Origin: Clostridia bacterium
Lineage (GTDB): Bacteria > Bacillota > Clostridia > Lachnospirales > Lachnospiraceae
Direction: 5' to 3'
DNA: 64,000 bases
Assembly (NCBI GenBank): GCA_003246295.1
Contig: QKAS01000051.1
Span: 1-64,000 of the forward strand
Shown: positions 41,796 through 50,651 of the stretch, piece by piece
How positions within the stretch are numbered: position 1 is the stretch's first letter
Layout: every line of letters begins with the position of its first letter
Translations under genes and position numbers: made by a program
The notes under the pieces: model-generated
What the model was told of the DNA's origin: nothing
Databases searched by the model: none
What the model saw: the letters and a program-made list of their open reading frames with translations, nothing else

Positions 41796-43085
41796 ATGAA
41801 ATTAACAGATTTGATTGCTAGCGGAATGGAAAGTACGGCCGCGATTGAACTACTATTAAATATATTATGGACAAGCGTTGCGGCATTTCTGGTGTTTTTT
41901 ATGCAGGCAGGATTTGCCCTTGTAGAAACAGGGTTTACAAGAGCAAAAAATGCGGGAAATATTACAATGAAAAATCTGATGGATTTTGTACTGGGAAGTA
42001 TTTTCTTTTTTCTGATTGGATTTGCATTTATGTTTGGACAGGATGCAGGAGGAATATTAGGAACAACTGGATTTTTCGATACGTATTCTCTTGCTGATGA
42101 ATTTGGTATGAAAAATGGTCTTCCTATTGGTGTATTTATGATTTTCCATACAGTTTTCTGTGCTACATCAGCAACTATCGTATCTGGTGCTATGGCAGAA
42201 AGAACAAAATTCTCAGCATATCTTGTTTATAGTGCATGTATTTCTATTTTTATCTATCCAATCACAGGTCACTGGATCTGGAGTGATGGATGGTTATCGG
42301 GAATTGGATTTCACGATTTTGCAGGATCAACAGCAGTACATATGGTAGGTGGTGTTTGTGCACTCGTTGGTGCAAAAATTGTTGGTCCACGTATTGGAAA
42401 ATTTGGCTCGGATGGAAAAGCAAATGCAATCCCAGGACACAATATCGTAATTGGTGCGCTTGGTGTATTTATTCTATGGTTCTGCTGGTTTGGGTTTAAC
42501 GCGGGCTCAACAACAGCTGCATCCACATCCATTGGTGATATTGCAATGACAACCAACCTTTCGGCAGTGGCAGCAACATTTTGTGTACTTATCATCACAT
42601 GGGTCAGATATGGCAAGCCCGATGTATCGATGACACTGAATGGTTCACTTGCAGGACTGGTAGCAATCACGGCAGGCTGTGACTATGTATCGAATTACTC
42701 AGCATTGTTAATTGGTGTGATTGCAGGTTTAATTGTCGTATTTGTTGTAGAATTTCTTGATAAAGTTGTAAGAATAGATGATCCAGTTGGAGCAGTCGCA
42801 GTTCATGGAGCATGTGGAGCGGCAGGTACCATTATGACAGGAATCTTTTGTAAAACAGAGATTTTAGAAGGAATGGGGATGAGCAGAATGCAGTTTATTG
42901 GAATTCAGGCATTAGGTGTTGGATCTGTTATTGTATATGTTGGGATCGTAGCATATATTCTATTCAAAGTATTAGATAAACTACATGGTCTCAGAGTAAG
43001 CGATCAGGAGCAGATTGATGGACTTGACAAGCATGAACATGGTATGAGTGCATATGCGAACTTTAGAATTCATGAAGGTGAGTAA
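41796..43085 (+). CDS. amtB: Ammonium transporter AmtB
   Basis: A 429-aa membrane protein of the Amt/Rh family with eleven expected segments. FMQAGFALVETGFTRAKNAGN is the family's first signature; GHWIWSDGWL, then DFAGSTAVHMVGG contains the pore His; the second pore His is in VGAVAVHGACGAAGT. It conducts ammonium and is gated by GlnK. AAGGAGG precedes ATG 41796. Confidence 0.98.
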   Translation: MKLTDLIASGMESTAAIELLLNILWTSVAAFLVFFMQAGFALVETGFTRAKNAGNITMKNLMDFVLGSIFFFLIGFAFMFGQDAGGILGTTGFFDTYSLADEFGMKNGLPIGVFMIFHTVFCATSATIVSGAMAERTKFSAYLVYSACISIFIYPITGHWIWSDGWLSGIGFHDFAGSTAVHMVGGVCALVGAKIVGPRIGKFGSDGKANAIPGHNIVIGALGVFILWFCWFGFNAGSTTAASTSIGDIAMTTNLSAVAATFCVLIITWVRYGKPDVSMTLNGSLAGLVAITAGCDYVSNYSALLIGVIAGLIVVFVVEFLDKVVRIDDPVGAVAVHGACGAAGTIMTGIFCKTEILEGMGMSRMQFIGIQALGVGSVIVYVGIVAYILFKVLDKLHGLRVSDQEQIDGLDKHEHGMSAYANFRIHEGE

Positions 43086-43149
43086 AATATAAATAGTTTT
43101 GCAAACAGTATTAATTTAATTACCAGATAGAAAAACAAATAATGTAATT

Positions 43150-43236
43150 AAAACCGATCCCATAAAAATTAGAATTGATATGCGTCCAGGATACTGGATA
43201 CACATCTGAATCTAATGATTAGGAGGTCGGTTTTTA
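43150..43236. terminator. Long imperfect terminator between amtB and the histidine kinase gene
   Basis: AAAACCGA (43150-43157) pairs with TCGGTTTT (43227-43234). Inside, ATTAGA/TCTAAT and a CCAG/CTGG stem continue the fold, and a T run follows. It separates two convergent genes. I saw no match to a known riboswitch. Confidence 0.6.
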
Positions 43237-43239
43237 TAA

Positions 43240-44478
43240 TTAAATTGAATCAGTAGGAAGCGTAACAATAAAGGAAGTCCCGTCTTGTGGAGAACTTGTC
43301 ACCTGAATCCACCCTTTATGTAATTCAGTGATGCTTTTTGCAATCGAAAGGCCAAGGCCATATCCGCCAGTCTGAAGATTACGCGATTGATCGGGACGGT
43401 AAAAGCGCTCAAAGAGATGATCAATTACATCAGTCGAAATATACACACCAGTATTTTTAACCTGGAGTTTTATTTTATCCTGCGACTTGTTTAACGATAG
43501 TAATATTGTTTCTTTTTCAGGAGTATATTTGCAGGCATTATCCAATAGAATAGATATTAATTCTTTTAATTGTCCATAATTACCCTTCATAAGCAGTCCG
43601 TCTTCGATTTGTGTTTCAAGAACAATATTTTTTTCAAATGCGACAGACTCAAAAGGAAGAGAGACTTCAAAAGCGAGATCGCTCAGAGAAATTAGATCCA
43701 TTGGAATTATAGAACGTCCTGCATCATTTTTTGCAAGAAACAACATATCTTCAATAAGTTTTTTCATATGATCAGCTTCTTCTTTAATATAGTTCAGCCA
43801 TTTCATTTGATTGAAAATTGTATCATTTTTATGATTCATCATAATTCCCGTATTAGCAAGAATGACTGTAAGGGGAGTTTTTAATTCATGTGAGGCATCG
43901 GCTATAAATTGTCTTTGTTGGTTCCATGCGTCTTCTACAGGTTTCACACTCCACTTGGCCAGTCGAAGACTGATGACAAAAAAGAGAAGTAAACCAAAGA
44001 ACAAAGCAGATAATAGTATTATGACCAGATGCCCAAAGGACTCATCCTGGAAAGAGGTATCTAAAAAAGCAATTCTAGTTTCAGTTTCAGTTTGTATAAG
44101 TTGATAGGAAAGATTTAAATCAGGTATTCTTCCAGATGAATTTTCTGATGTTTCGATATAAGTAATAGCAGCATCCAGTATTTCTTGAGAAACTTCTAAA
44201 TTATCACGTAGAAATGTGTTGACGGTTCCGTCTTCATTAATGGTTACTAGAAAGGCAGCATAATTCTGAAAACGGTTTTCTGTGTCATGTGCACCAATCT
44301 GTAGCTTTGGTGCGCTTTTTTTGACATCTTCAAATAGTGTATTTTCAAGAATTTTATTTGTCTCTTCCTGTTGTCTTTGATAACTTGTAAAAATAACGGT
44401 AGAAACCATAACACATAAAATTAGTCCAACGGATAACATATTAAACAACACAAATTTATATTTTAGTTTACGAAGCAT
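43240..44478 (-). CDS. Sensor histidine kinase
   Basis: A 412-aa membrane kinase. TM1 is at about 9-32, an extracytoplasmic sensor loop of about 115 aa follows, and TM2 at about 149-172. The H-box is ADASHELKTPLTVI with His197; the N-box is LLDNACKYTPE; the G-box is GGYGLGLSIAK. No clear HAMP domain is seen between TM2 and the H-box. Start ATG 44478 has CTGGAGG upstream and overlaps the response-regulator stop by 11 nt. It phosphorylates that regulator. The signal is unknown; the divergent polyphosphate-related genes are candidate targets. Confidence 0.95.
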   Translation of the reverse strand: MLRKLKYKFVLFNMLSVGLILCVMVSTVIFTSYQRQQEETNKILENTLFEDVKKSAPKLQIGAHDTENRFQNYAAFLVTINEDGTVNTFLRDNLEVSQEILDAAITYIETSENSSGRIPDLNLSYQLIQTETETRIAFLDTSFQDESFGHLVIILLSALFFGLLLFFVISLRLAKWSVKPVEDAWNQQRQFIADASHELKTPLTVILANTGIMMNHKNDTIFNQMKWLNYIKEEADHMKKLIEDMLFLAKNDAGRSIIPMDLISLSDLAFEVSLPFESVAFEKNIVLETQIEDGLLMKGNYGQLKELISILLDNACKYTPEKETILLSLNKSQDKIKLQVKNTGVYISTDVIDHLFERFYRPDQSRNLQTGGYGLGLSIAKSITELHKGWIQVTSSPQDGTSFIVTLPTDSI

Positions 44479-45148
44479 TTGATTCCTCCAGATGATATCC
44501 AACCTTTCGAACGGTTCCGATAGAAACGATTGAGCCAAGATAGTTAAATTTTTTTCTTAAGAATGAAATATAGGCTTCAACATTATTATCTTCAGCATCT
44601 GATTCGCTTCCCCAGATTTTAATCAGAATAGATTCTTTTGGGAACACCATTCCAGGATTGCTCATTAATAATTTTAGGATTTCAAATTCTTTATATCCAA
44701 GTCTAATTGATTTTTTTCCACATTGAAGCATATAGGTATCCAGCTGGAGTGTAAGATCTGAAAAGTTAAGAGTCTCAATGAGAACCTCTCCCTGCCGTCT
44801 GGAAAGAGCTCGTATTCTTGCAAGAAGTTCCTCGGGAACAAAGGGTTTTGTCATATAATCATCTGCACCATAATCAAGACCTTCAATTTTATAACGAACT
44901 TCATCTCTGGCCGTAAGCATGAGAACTGGGGTTGCATTTTTATTCTGACGCAGTTTTCTGACGACATCAAAACCATTTATTTTTGGGAGCATTACATCAA
45001 GAACAATCACATCATACTGACCTGATAGTGCATAATCAAGGCCAGTTTCACCATCGTGTACAATATCAGTCTGATATTTTTGTTCCATAATAATCTGTCC
45101 AAGCGTATCTGCCAGACGTATTTCGTCTTCTACAATTAATATTCTCAT
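44468..45148 (-). CDS. OmpR-family response regulator
   Basis: A 226-aa regulator. The receiver domain begins MRILIVEDEIRLAD, with phosphoacceptor Asp51 in VLDVMLPK and the YMTKPF motif; a winged-helix DNA-binding domain follows (KEFEILKLLMSNPGMVF; VEAYISFLRKK). ATG 45148 follows AAGGAGG. It is divergent from the VTC/DUF4956 operon, and an inverted repeat in the shared promoter region overlaps both -35 boxes. This suggests it regulates itself and the neighbouring operon. Confidence 0.96.
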   Translation of the reverse strand: MRILIVEDEIRLADTLGQIIMEQKYQTDIVHDGETGLDYALSGQYDVIVLDVMLPKINGFDVVRKLRQNKNATPVLMLTARDEVRYKIEGLDYGADDYMTKPFVPEELLARIRALSRRQGEVLIETLNFSDLTLQLDTYMLQCGKKSIRLGYKEFEILKLLMSNPGMVFPKESILIKIWGSESDAEDNNVEAYISFLRKKFNYLGSIVSIGTVRKVGYHLEESNAS

Positions 45149-45167
45149 ATAGTCTGCCTCCTTATAT

Positions 45168-45196
45168 ATTATATATGATACGAAGCCTAATGAAAG
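45168..45196 (-). promoter_or_regulatory. Promoter of the two-component system
   Basis: Minus-strand CTTTCA (45196-45191), a 17-nt spacer and TATAAT (45173-45168). The weak -35 lies in the left arm of the inverted repeat at 45189-45220. Confidence 0.55.
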
Positions 45197-45220
45197 TTGT
45201 AAACCTTGCAACTTTTCATT
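45189..45220. promoter_or_regulatory. Inverted repeat shared by divergent promoters, probable operator
   Basis: AATGAAAGTTG (45189-45199) and CAACTTTTCATT (45209-45220) are inverted copies with one extra T. The left arm contains the -35 of the response-regulator promoter and the right arm the -35 of the VTC promoter. Confidence 0.65.
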
Positions 45221-45243
45221 CTATGCGCTGAGTTGAGTATAAT
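45215..45243 (+). promoter_or_regulatory. Promoter of the VTC/DUF4956 operon
   Basis: TTCATT (45215-45220), a 17-nt spacer and a perfect TATAAT (45238-45243). The weak -35 within the inverted repeat suggests activation by the response regulator. Confidence 0.55.
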
Positions 45244-45251
45244 TATGGTTC

Positions 45252-45300
45252 CTTAAAATAGTCTGAAAAAAATTCTTGTATAGTTTCAGACTATTTTAAG
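45252..45300 (+). repeat. Perfect 17-bp inverted repeat at the VTC leader
   Basis: Arms 45252-45268 and 45284-45300 are perfectly complementary, with a 15-nt loop. It starts only a few bases after the expected transcription start and has no T run, so it would form a stable 5' stem-loop on the mRNA or act as a DNA palindrome. Confidence 0.75.
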
Positions 45301-45342
45301 ATTCTGGATTTACAATAACAAAAACGAACAGGAGGTGCTGTG

Positions 45343-46113
45343 ATGAACCAGGAAATATTTAAACGATATGAGAAGAAATACTTACTGAATCAATTTCAAT
45401 ATGAAATGTTTCTGAAAAAACTGAGTCATACAATGAAAGAAGATCAGTATGGTAATTATACGATTTGTAATATTTATTATGATACAAAGCAATATGAACT
45501 GATTAGAAATTCAATAGAAAAGCCATTATATAAAGAAAAGTTTCGTGTCAGGAGCTATGGAATACCAAATCATCAAGATAAAGTGTTTCTTGAAATTAAG
45601 AAGAAGTTTGACGGTATCGTCTATAAAAGACGTGTTGAGGTAATGTTTGAAGAATTAAATAGTATCATGAATGATGGTTTCATGAAGGAGGGAAACCAGA
45701 TTATGAAAGAGATTAGTTGGTTCTTTCAAATGTATCAACCTGAACCAAAAGTATATATTGCATATGACAGAGTTGCATATTATGGCATGGATGACCCCGA
45801 ACTGAGAGTTACTTTTGATAGGAATATCAGGTGGAGAAAAGAAAATCTTGATCTTTCTGTTAGTGATGATGGTGAAAAAGTTTTAGGACCAAATCAGATT
45901 TTAATGGAAATTAAAATTCCAGGAACCATTCCTTTGTGGCTTTCAGAAGCATTAACAGAATCAAATATTTATCCAATATCATTTTCAAAATACGGAACAT
46001 GCTATCAAGCGCATCTTTATAAAGACCTATTAACGGACAGTTCTCTTCAATCAAATTATAACAAAACCAGCTATCAGCAAGGAGGAAAAATACAATGCTT
46101 AGCAGTATCTTAG
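45343..46113 (+). CDS. VTC-domain protein (polyphosphate polymerase-like)
   Basis: A 256-aa protein with the tunnel-fold residues of the VTC domain: RYEKKYLLN, NIYYDTKQY, KFRVRSYG, FLEIKKKFDGIVYKRR and a late LMEIKIPG. In yeast Vtc4 this domain makes polyphosphate from ATP; the activity of bacterial copies is not settled. ATG 45343 lies 7 nt after GGAGG. It overlaps the DUF4956 gene by 19 nt, the usual partner. Control by the divergent two-component system is inferred. Confidence 0.88.
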   Translation: MNQEIFKRYEKKYLLNQFQYEMFLKKLSHTMKEDQYGNYTICNIYYDTKQYELIRNSIEKPLYKEKFRVRSYGIPNHQDKVFLEIKKKFDGIVYKRRVEVMFEELNSIMNDGFMKEGNQIMKEISWFFQMYQPEPKVYIAYDRVAYYGMDDPELRVTFDRNIRWRKENLDLSVSDDGEKVLGPNQILMEIKIPGTIPLWLSEALTESNIYPISFSKYGTCYQAHLYKDLLTDSSLQSNYNKTSYQQGGKIQCLAVS

Positions 46114-46778
46114 AAATTGCATCAAATACAACAACCGTAACAATGCAGGGGTTTTTGATCTGCACCCTGGCTTCACTCATCTTGGGTGTTTTGGCATCTA
46201 TGATTTATATGTATCGTAATTCATATCATAAAAATTTTGTTCTCACCCTGGCGTTAATGCCAGCAATGATTCAGATTGTTATTATGCTGGTAAATGGGAA
46301 TCTGGGTACCGGTGTTGCAGTGATGGGGGCATTTAGTCTTGTCCGGTTCCGCTCTGTGCCTGGGACTGCCAGAGAAATAAGTAGTATCTTTTTTGCGATG
46401 GGAATAGGACTGGCAACAGGAATGGGATATATTGGATTTGCAGCCGCATTTCTTGTCATGATAGGAATTGCAACATTTATATTAATCCATTCGGGTTTTG
46501 GAACGAGTAAGCTGATAGAAAAAGAACTTAAAATTACAATTCCAGAAAATCTTGATTATCAGGGTATCTTTGATGATTTGTTTGAGAAATATACGCAGGA
46601 GAATAGCCTTGAACAGGTTCGTACCACAAATATGGGCAGTTTGTTCGAACTTAGATATAAAATTGAATTGAAACAGGAAGAATTAGAGAAAGAATTTCTG
46701 GATGCCTTAAGATGCAGGAATGGAAATCTTCCTATTATATGTGGAAGAAACTCCGGGAAAGGCCAGGAGTTTCTATAA
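46095..46778 (+). CDS. DUF4956 membrane protein
   Basis: A 227-aa protein with four hydrophobic segments in the first 140 residues, then a cytoplasmic alpha/beta tail. The motif GTGVAVMGAFSLVRFRSVPGTAREI, broken by few changes, is the hallmark of DUF4956, which commonly neighbours VTC-domain genes. It may form a membrane channel or anchor for the VTC protein. AAGGAGG precedes ATG 46095 inside the upstream gene. It ends 2 nt before the convergent phosphodiesterase gene. Confidence 0.9.
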   Translation: MLSSILEIASNTTTVTMQGFLICTLASLILGVLASMIYMYRNSYHKNFVLTLALMPAMIQIVIMLVNGNLGTGVAVMGAFSLVRFRSVPGTAREISSIFFAMGIGLATGMGYIGFAAAFLVMIGIATFILIHSGFGTSKLIEKELKITIPENLDYQGIFDDLFEKYTQENSLEQVRTTNMGSLFELRYKIELKQEELEKEFLDALRCRNGNLPIICGRNSGKGQEFL

Positions 46779-46780
46779 AA

Positions 46781-47599
46781 TCAAGGACAAAATCCCTCAA
46801 AGATAAACCAGTCAAAATTAGAGCGATTATCAGCCAGTTCCTTTTCTGAATGAATCGTCCATGCAACTGATAGGTTTTTATATAAACGGCGACACAATCT
46901 TCGTGACACAGAATGTTTATCAATACAATTATATGCAACAAAAGTAGGTCTGGTTAAAAAATTAAAAAGCAGGTGTCGTACAAAAAATAATGCTGGTGAT
47001 AATTCGCCTTCTCTTAAGAAATTCGAAGACAGTTGTCCGCGAACAACCTGAGGACGATTTTTGCGGTACCAGTAGACAGCAAGTGGATGAAAAGATTCAA
47101 TACAATAAGGACCATTATATTCACGAAGTAAAGTATCAGAGATTTTGCATACATTACAGTGAAAATCCTCCAGTTTATATTCAATGATGAGTGGGACACG
47201 TCCATCGACAACATCTAATACTTGTTTTAAGGTAGGAATCGTCTCATCGGAGGAAAAAAGTCGTAATGATTTTAATTCGGAAAGTGTAAGCTCAGAAACT
47301 CGTAAGTTTGTTCTGCAAATTCGCTTCAGTGTAAAGTCATGAAAAATAACAGGAATTCCGTCCTTGCTTAATTGTACGTCAAGTTCAATTCCATATCCAG
47401 CATCTGCCGCTCTTTGAATGGCAAGTAACGAATTCTCGGGCGCATCTGACTTATTATCGTGTAGACCACGGTGAGCATAATAACGGTGGTTTGATAATAT
47501 TTTTAAGGAATCAGGTTTCTTTAGCTGAGGCATAATGGCAGCCAAATATAAAAAACATAAAATAATGAATATAGATAAAATAAGTAGTAAATAAAACAT
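46781..47599 (-). CDS. Glycerophosphodiester phosphodiesterase
   Basis: A protein of about 272 aa with one N-terminal membrane segment (about 4-24). The GDPD motifs are YYAHRGLHDN, APENSLLAIQRAADAGYGIELDV and PVIFHDFTLKRIC, carrying the catalytic His pair and metal-binding Glu/Asp. It hydrolyses glycerophosphodiesters to glycerol-3-phosphate and an alcohol, probably at the membrane surface. I prefer ATG 47599 (8 nt after AGGAG) over ATG 47605. Confidence 0.92.
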   Translation of the reverse strand: MFYLLLILSIFIILCFLYLAAIMPQLKKPDSLKILSNHRYYAHRGLHDNKSDAPENSLLAIQRAADAGYGIELDVQLSKDGIPVIFHDFTLKRICRTNLRVSELTLSELKSLRLFSSDETIPTLKQVLDVVDGRVPLIIEYKLEDFHCNVCKISDTLLREYNGPYCIESFHPLAVYWYRKNRPQVVRGQLSSNFLREGELSPALFFVRHLLFNFLTRPTFVAYNCIDKHSVSRRLCRRLYKNLSVAWTIHSEKELADNRSNFDWFIFEGFCP

Positions 47600-47824
47600 A
47601 ATCATATCTCCTCGTAATTAACACCATTATTATATCACTTTTGAGTAAGTATGCCATAAAAATATTAACGTTAAGAATAAAAATAATGAAAGAGATTTGA
47701 CAAACTGTTAAGCATACTATAGCATATTCAGAGTGAAGAAACGGTCATAGTATACTATGACTTAAGTAACATATATGTAAAGAACGATTGCAGTATGCAG
47801 AAAAATTTTTTTGAAAGGACAGAT

Positions 47825-48628
47825 ATGATTAAATTAATTATAAGTGATATTGACGGGACGTTAGTTCCGGACGGAACAGATAAAATCAATCATGAAATTT
47901 TTAGTGTGATCCAGACTTTGTATAAAAGAGGAATTCGATTTGCAGCAGCGAGCGGACGTCAGTTCATCAGCATAAAAAAGTTATTTGAGCCTATAGCAGA
48001 TATTATTTTTTACATACCGGATGGAGGAAGTGTTGTCCGAACATTAGATGAAACAATATTTGAGGAGACGATACCTCAGGATATTGCCAAGGAAGTTGCC
48101 AGAGATATATTAAGCATACCAGGGTGTGATATGATGATTTGTGGAATGAAGGGCACTTATGTTATGGATAAGAATAGCAAAATGGCTAAATGGTTAATCG
48201 ATTCCTATCATTTTGATGTGGAGGAAATAAAAAATCTGGACGATGAAATCAATGACGAAATACTGAAAGTATCGTTATATCATGTGGACGATGCAGAGGG
48301 AAAGGCATCAGATTTTTTCATGGATAAGTGGAAAGACACACTACAGCTGAGTTGTGCTGGAGTTATGTGGATTGACTGTTCCCATAAAAATGCAAATAAA
48401 GGAATTGCTTTACAACATTTGCAGAAGTATCTTAAGATTACAAAAGAAGAAACAATGGCTTTTGGTGATAATATAAACGATTTAGAAATGATTGAAAATT
48501 CCGGAATCAGCTATGCAATCGGAAACGCAAGAGATGAAATAAAAGCAGCAGCTGACTATATTGCGGATACAAATGTGAATGACGGTGTTTTAAAAGAATT
48601 GAAAAAGCTTTTGGCGAAAAGTGAATGA
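47825..48628 (+). CDS. HAD-superfamily Cof-type phosphatase
   Basis: A 267-aa protein. Motif I is ISDIDGTLVPDG with nucleophile Asp8 and acid Asp10; motif II is AAASGR; the late motifs are NKGIALQHLQ and AFGDNINDLEMIENSG. The IIB cap lies between. Such Cof/YidA-like enzymes remove phosphate from sugar phosphates or cofactors, and the substrate is unknown. I start at ATG 47825 after GAAAGGA; the frame is open 10 codons upstream without support. Confidence 0.93.
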   Translation: MIKLIISDIDGTLVPDGTDKINHEIFSVIQTLYKRGIRFAAASGRQFISIKKLFEPIADIIFYIPDGGSVVRTLDETIFEETIPQDIAKEVARDILSIPGCDMMICGMKGTYVMDKNSKMAKWLIDSYHFDVEEIKNLDDEINDEILKVSLYHVDDAEGKASDFFMDKWKDTLQLSCAGVMWIDCSHKNANKGIALQHLQKYLKITKEETMAFGDNINDLEMIENSGISYAIGNARDEIKAAADYIADTNVNDGVLKELKKLLAKSE

Positions 48629-48754
48629 CAAATAAGTCTAAAAAGTGTATAATAATGCGCAGTAGTTTACATTAATAAAATATTGAATTTGAAAGCAGTT
48701 TGATGCAGATCAATCTTTTCTGAATCGTATTTTGTTAATACCTACTCTCTTTCA

Positions 48755-48782
48755 GGCTCTTACTGCAGATGCAGTAGGAGCC
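48755..48782 (+). other. Hairpin in the leader of the NUDIX gene
   Basis: A 12-bp stem with one G-T pair (48755-48766 and 48771-48782) and a 4-nt loop, followed by TTCTCTC. It lies 34 nt before the NUDIX start; it could be a weak terminator of the HAD gene or a leader element. Confidence 0.55.
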
Positions 48783-48816
48783 TTCTCTCAATTTATAAAT
48801 AGTTTTGGAGGGGTGT

Positions 48817-49428
48817 ATGAAAAGATTCCGAAAGATAAAGCAACTGACGAACAATCGATTTTTAAATCTGTTTCATTTGGAGGCAATTAATAAAAAGGGA
48901 GGAGTATTTGATTATTTCTTTGTATCAAGAAACGATCAGGAACATTTGAAACTCCTGACGCATGAACTAAAACCAGAGGGGATTGTTATTTATGCCTTAA
49001 TGCGATCTGATCCCTCTAAACTAATTATGATCAGGCAATATAGGTACCCCCTGGATGAAGAAATTTTCGAATTGCCCGCGGGTCTTATTGATTATGGTGA
49101 AAGTGCAGAAGAAGCAGCAATGAGAGAAATGAAGGAAGAAACAGGAATGAAACTTACTATTTACCAAGGTGGAAAACCTTCTTATCGTAGGCCCTTTTTT
49201 ATGGGGGCAGGCTTTACAGATGAAACGAGTACAACCATTTATGGCTGGGCAGAAGGGGAAAGCGACATAGTAAATCAGGAGGATTCGGAGATGATTCACA
49301 CATTAATGGTTGATCGGACAGAAGCAGAAAGGATTTTAAGAGAGGAAAAGGTTTCGATGAGAGGTGCCTATCTACTAATGCACTTTATTCATTCGGATCA
49401 GGAAAGTCCATTTTCATTTCTAGACTAA
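48817..49428 (+). CDS. NUDIX hydrolase (ADP-ribose pyrophosphatase-like)
   Basis: A 203-aa protein with a complete NUDIX box G-x5-E-x7-REUxEExGU: GLIDYGESAEEAAMREMKEETG. The segment IRQYRYPLDEEIFELPAG before it is the ADP-ribose pyrophosphatase pattern. It cleaves nucleoside diphosphates linked to another moiety, probably ADP-ribose. I start at ATG 48817 after GGAGGGG. The start region is longer than in NudF and Lys/Arg rich. Confidence 0.9.
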   Translation: MKRFRKIKQLTNNRFLNLFHLEAINKKGGVFDYFFVSRNDQEHLKLLTHELKPEGIVIYALMRSDPSKLIMIRQYRYPLDEEIFELPAGLIDYGESAEEAAMREMKEETGMKLTIYQGGKPSYRRPFFMGAGFTDETSTTIYGWAEGESDIVNQEDSEMIHTLMVDRTEAERILREEKVSMRGAYLLMHFIHSDQESPFSFLD

Positions 49429-49498
49429 AACGCACACTAAATGTAAAATATAAGCATATAAAATGCATTAATTAATTGATAAAAATGCACAAATACAA

Positions 49499-49527
49499 TT
49501 GACAAGTTGCGATGCAGAGATTATAGT
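49499..49527 (+). promoter_or_regulatory. Promoter of the mannan locus
   Basis: TTGACA (49499-49504), a 17-nt spacer and TATAGT (49522-49527) upstream of the LacI gene. AAATGCA repeats just upstream (about 49461-49490) could be regulator half-sites. Confidence 0.7.
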
Positions 49528-49547
49528 AAATTCGAAATGCTAGTCTC

Positions 49548-49595
49548 AAAAGGTACATCTTTAAATGAGATTTTCATTTTAAGTTGTGCCTTTTT
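49548..49595 (+). terminator. Terminator-like hairpin in the mannan-locus leader
   Basis: AAAAGGTACA (49548-49557) pairs with TGTGCCTTTT, which ends at 49594, with one G-T pair and a run of T. It lies between the promoter and the LacI start, so it may attenuate the operon. Confidence 0.6.
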
Positions 49596-49618
49596 ATCTT
49601 TTAACGGGGAGGTTAAAA

Positions 49619-50647
49619 TTGAAAAAAATAACCATCATAGAAATTGCCAAACATATGGGTTTATCAAGGAATACAGTAGCAAAAGCATTAAGTGGGAAAT
49701 CGGTCGCGCTGGAAACGAAATGGGAGATTATTAAAACAGCAAAGCAGCTGGGCTATGCAAAGCTGAATCCACAGCTCCTCGATGAATTAGAGCAGATGAA
49801 AGAAATCAGAAAAGGATCTATTCTATTGCTTTTTAACAGAGCAGACTCAATGTTTTGGAAAGCGATTCTGACAGGAATCAGTGATGAATTAAAAGAACAC
49901 CAATATAGAATGCAGCTTCATATTGTAGATGATGAAGATGTTGATGGTAAAAAAACATTACAGATGATAGATGATGATGTGCAAGGTGTGGTTTTTTTGT
50001 GTGCATTTTCAACGGAGTTCATTAAAGAGATTGCAAAAGCCAAACGACCTATGACGATTTTTAATGCAACAATGGATCCAGCATGTTACCTCCAATATGG
50101 AACGGTGGTATCGATGGAGGGAAAAAGCGCTATATATCAACTGACGAAGCATGTCATAGAAGAAGGAAGTAAAACATTTGCATTTATTGGATACCCGGAC
50201 GGCAGTATCAGTATTAAGGATCGACTTGATGGTATGATACAGGCACTTGATGAAAATAAGATTCGAAGAGATGACTGCAGTTTTTTTACAGAGTATAGAG
50301 AAGACTATTATTACAGCTATGCAACAGTGGAAGAAATTATCCATGCACTTAATCCTATTCCAGATACAATTGTGTGTGCAAATGATGACATTGCAAAATA
50401 TACAGCATCAGCATTATTTAAAAGAGATCTCAGCCTTGCCAGAAAAACTAGATTGATTGGATTTGATAATACAATTGAAGAGGATTTCTTTAAGCAGGAT
50501 ATTTTGACAGTACATATCAGAAAAGAAGAGCTTGGAAGAAGACTCATTAAAATAACGATAGATAAGATTGAAAATCCGGAATTAGATAATGCATTTATTA
50601 TGGTAGCGACGTATCCAATTTATAAAAAAGCACAATATGAGGAGTAA
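49619..50647 (+). CDS. LacI family transcriptional regulator
   Basis: A 342-aa regulator. The N-terminal helix-turn-helix reads ITIIEIAKHMGLSRNTVAKALSGK; the sugar-binding core follows from about 58, with LACI landmarks such as FAFIGYPDGSIS and PDTIVCANDDIAKYTASAL. The start is TTG 49619, 7 nt after GGGAGG; the open frame extends 11 codons further. It is placed first in the mannan operon and is expected to respond to a manno-oligosaccharide or mannose phosphate, by context. Confidence 0.92.
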   Translation: MKKITIIEIAKHMGLSRNTVAKALSGKSVALETKWEIIKTAKQLGYAKLNPQLLDELEQMKEIRKGSILLLFNRADSMFWKAILTGISDELKEHQYRMQLHIVDDEDVDGKKTLQMIDDDVQGVVFLCAFSTEFIKEIAKAKRPMTIFNATMDPACYLQYGTVVSMEGKSAIYQLTKHVIEEGSKTFAFIGYPDGSISIKDRLDGMIQALDENKIRRDDCSFFTEYREDYYYSYATVEEIIHALNPIPDTIVCANDDIAKYTASALFKRDLSLARKTRLIGFDNTIEEDFFKQDILTVHIRKEELGRRLIKITIDKIENPELDNAFIMVATYPIYKKAQYEE

Positions 50648-50651
50648 CAAT

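Noticed and set aside
43081-43240. Possible riboswitch between amtB and the histidine kinase gene
   Set aside because: The fold is adequately explained as a long imperfect terminator between convergent genes; no conserved riboswitch core is visible.
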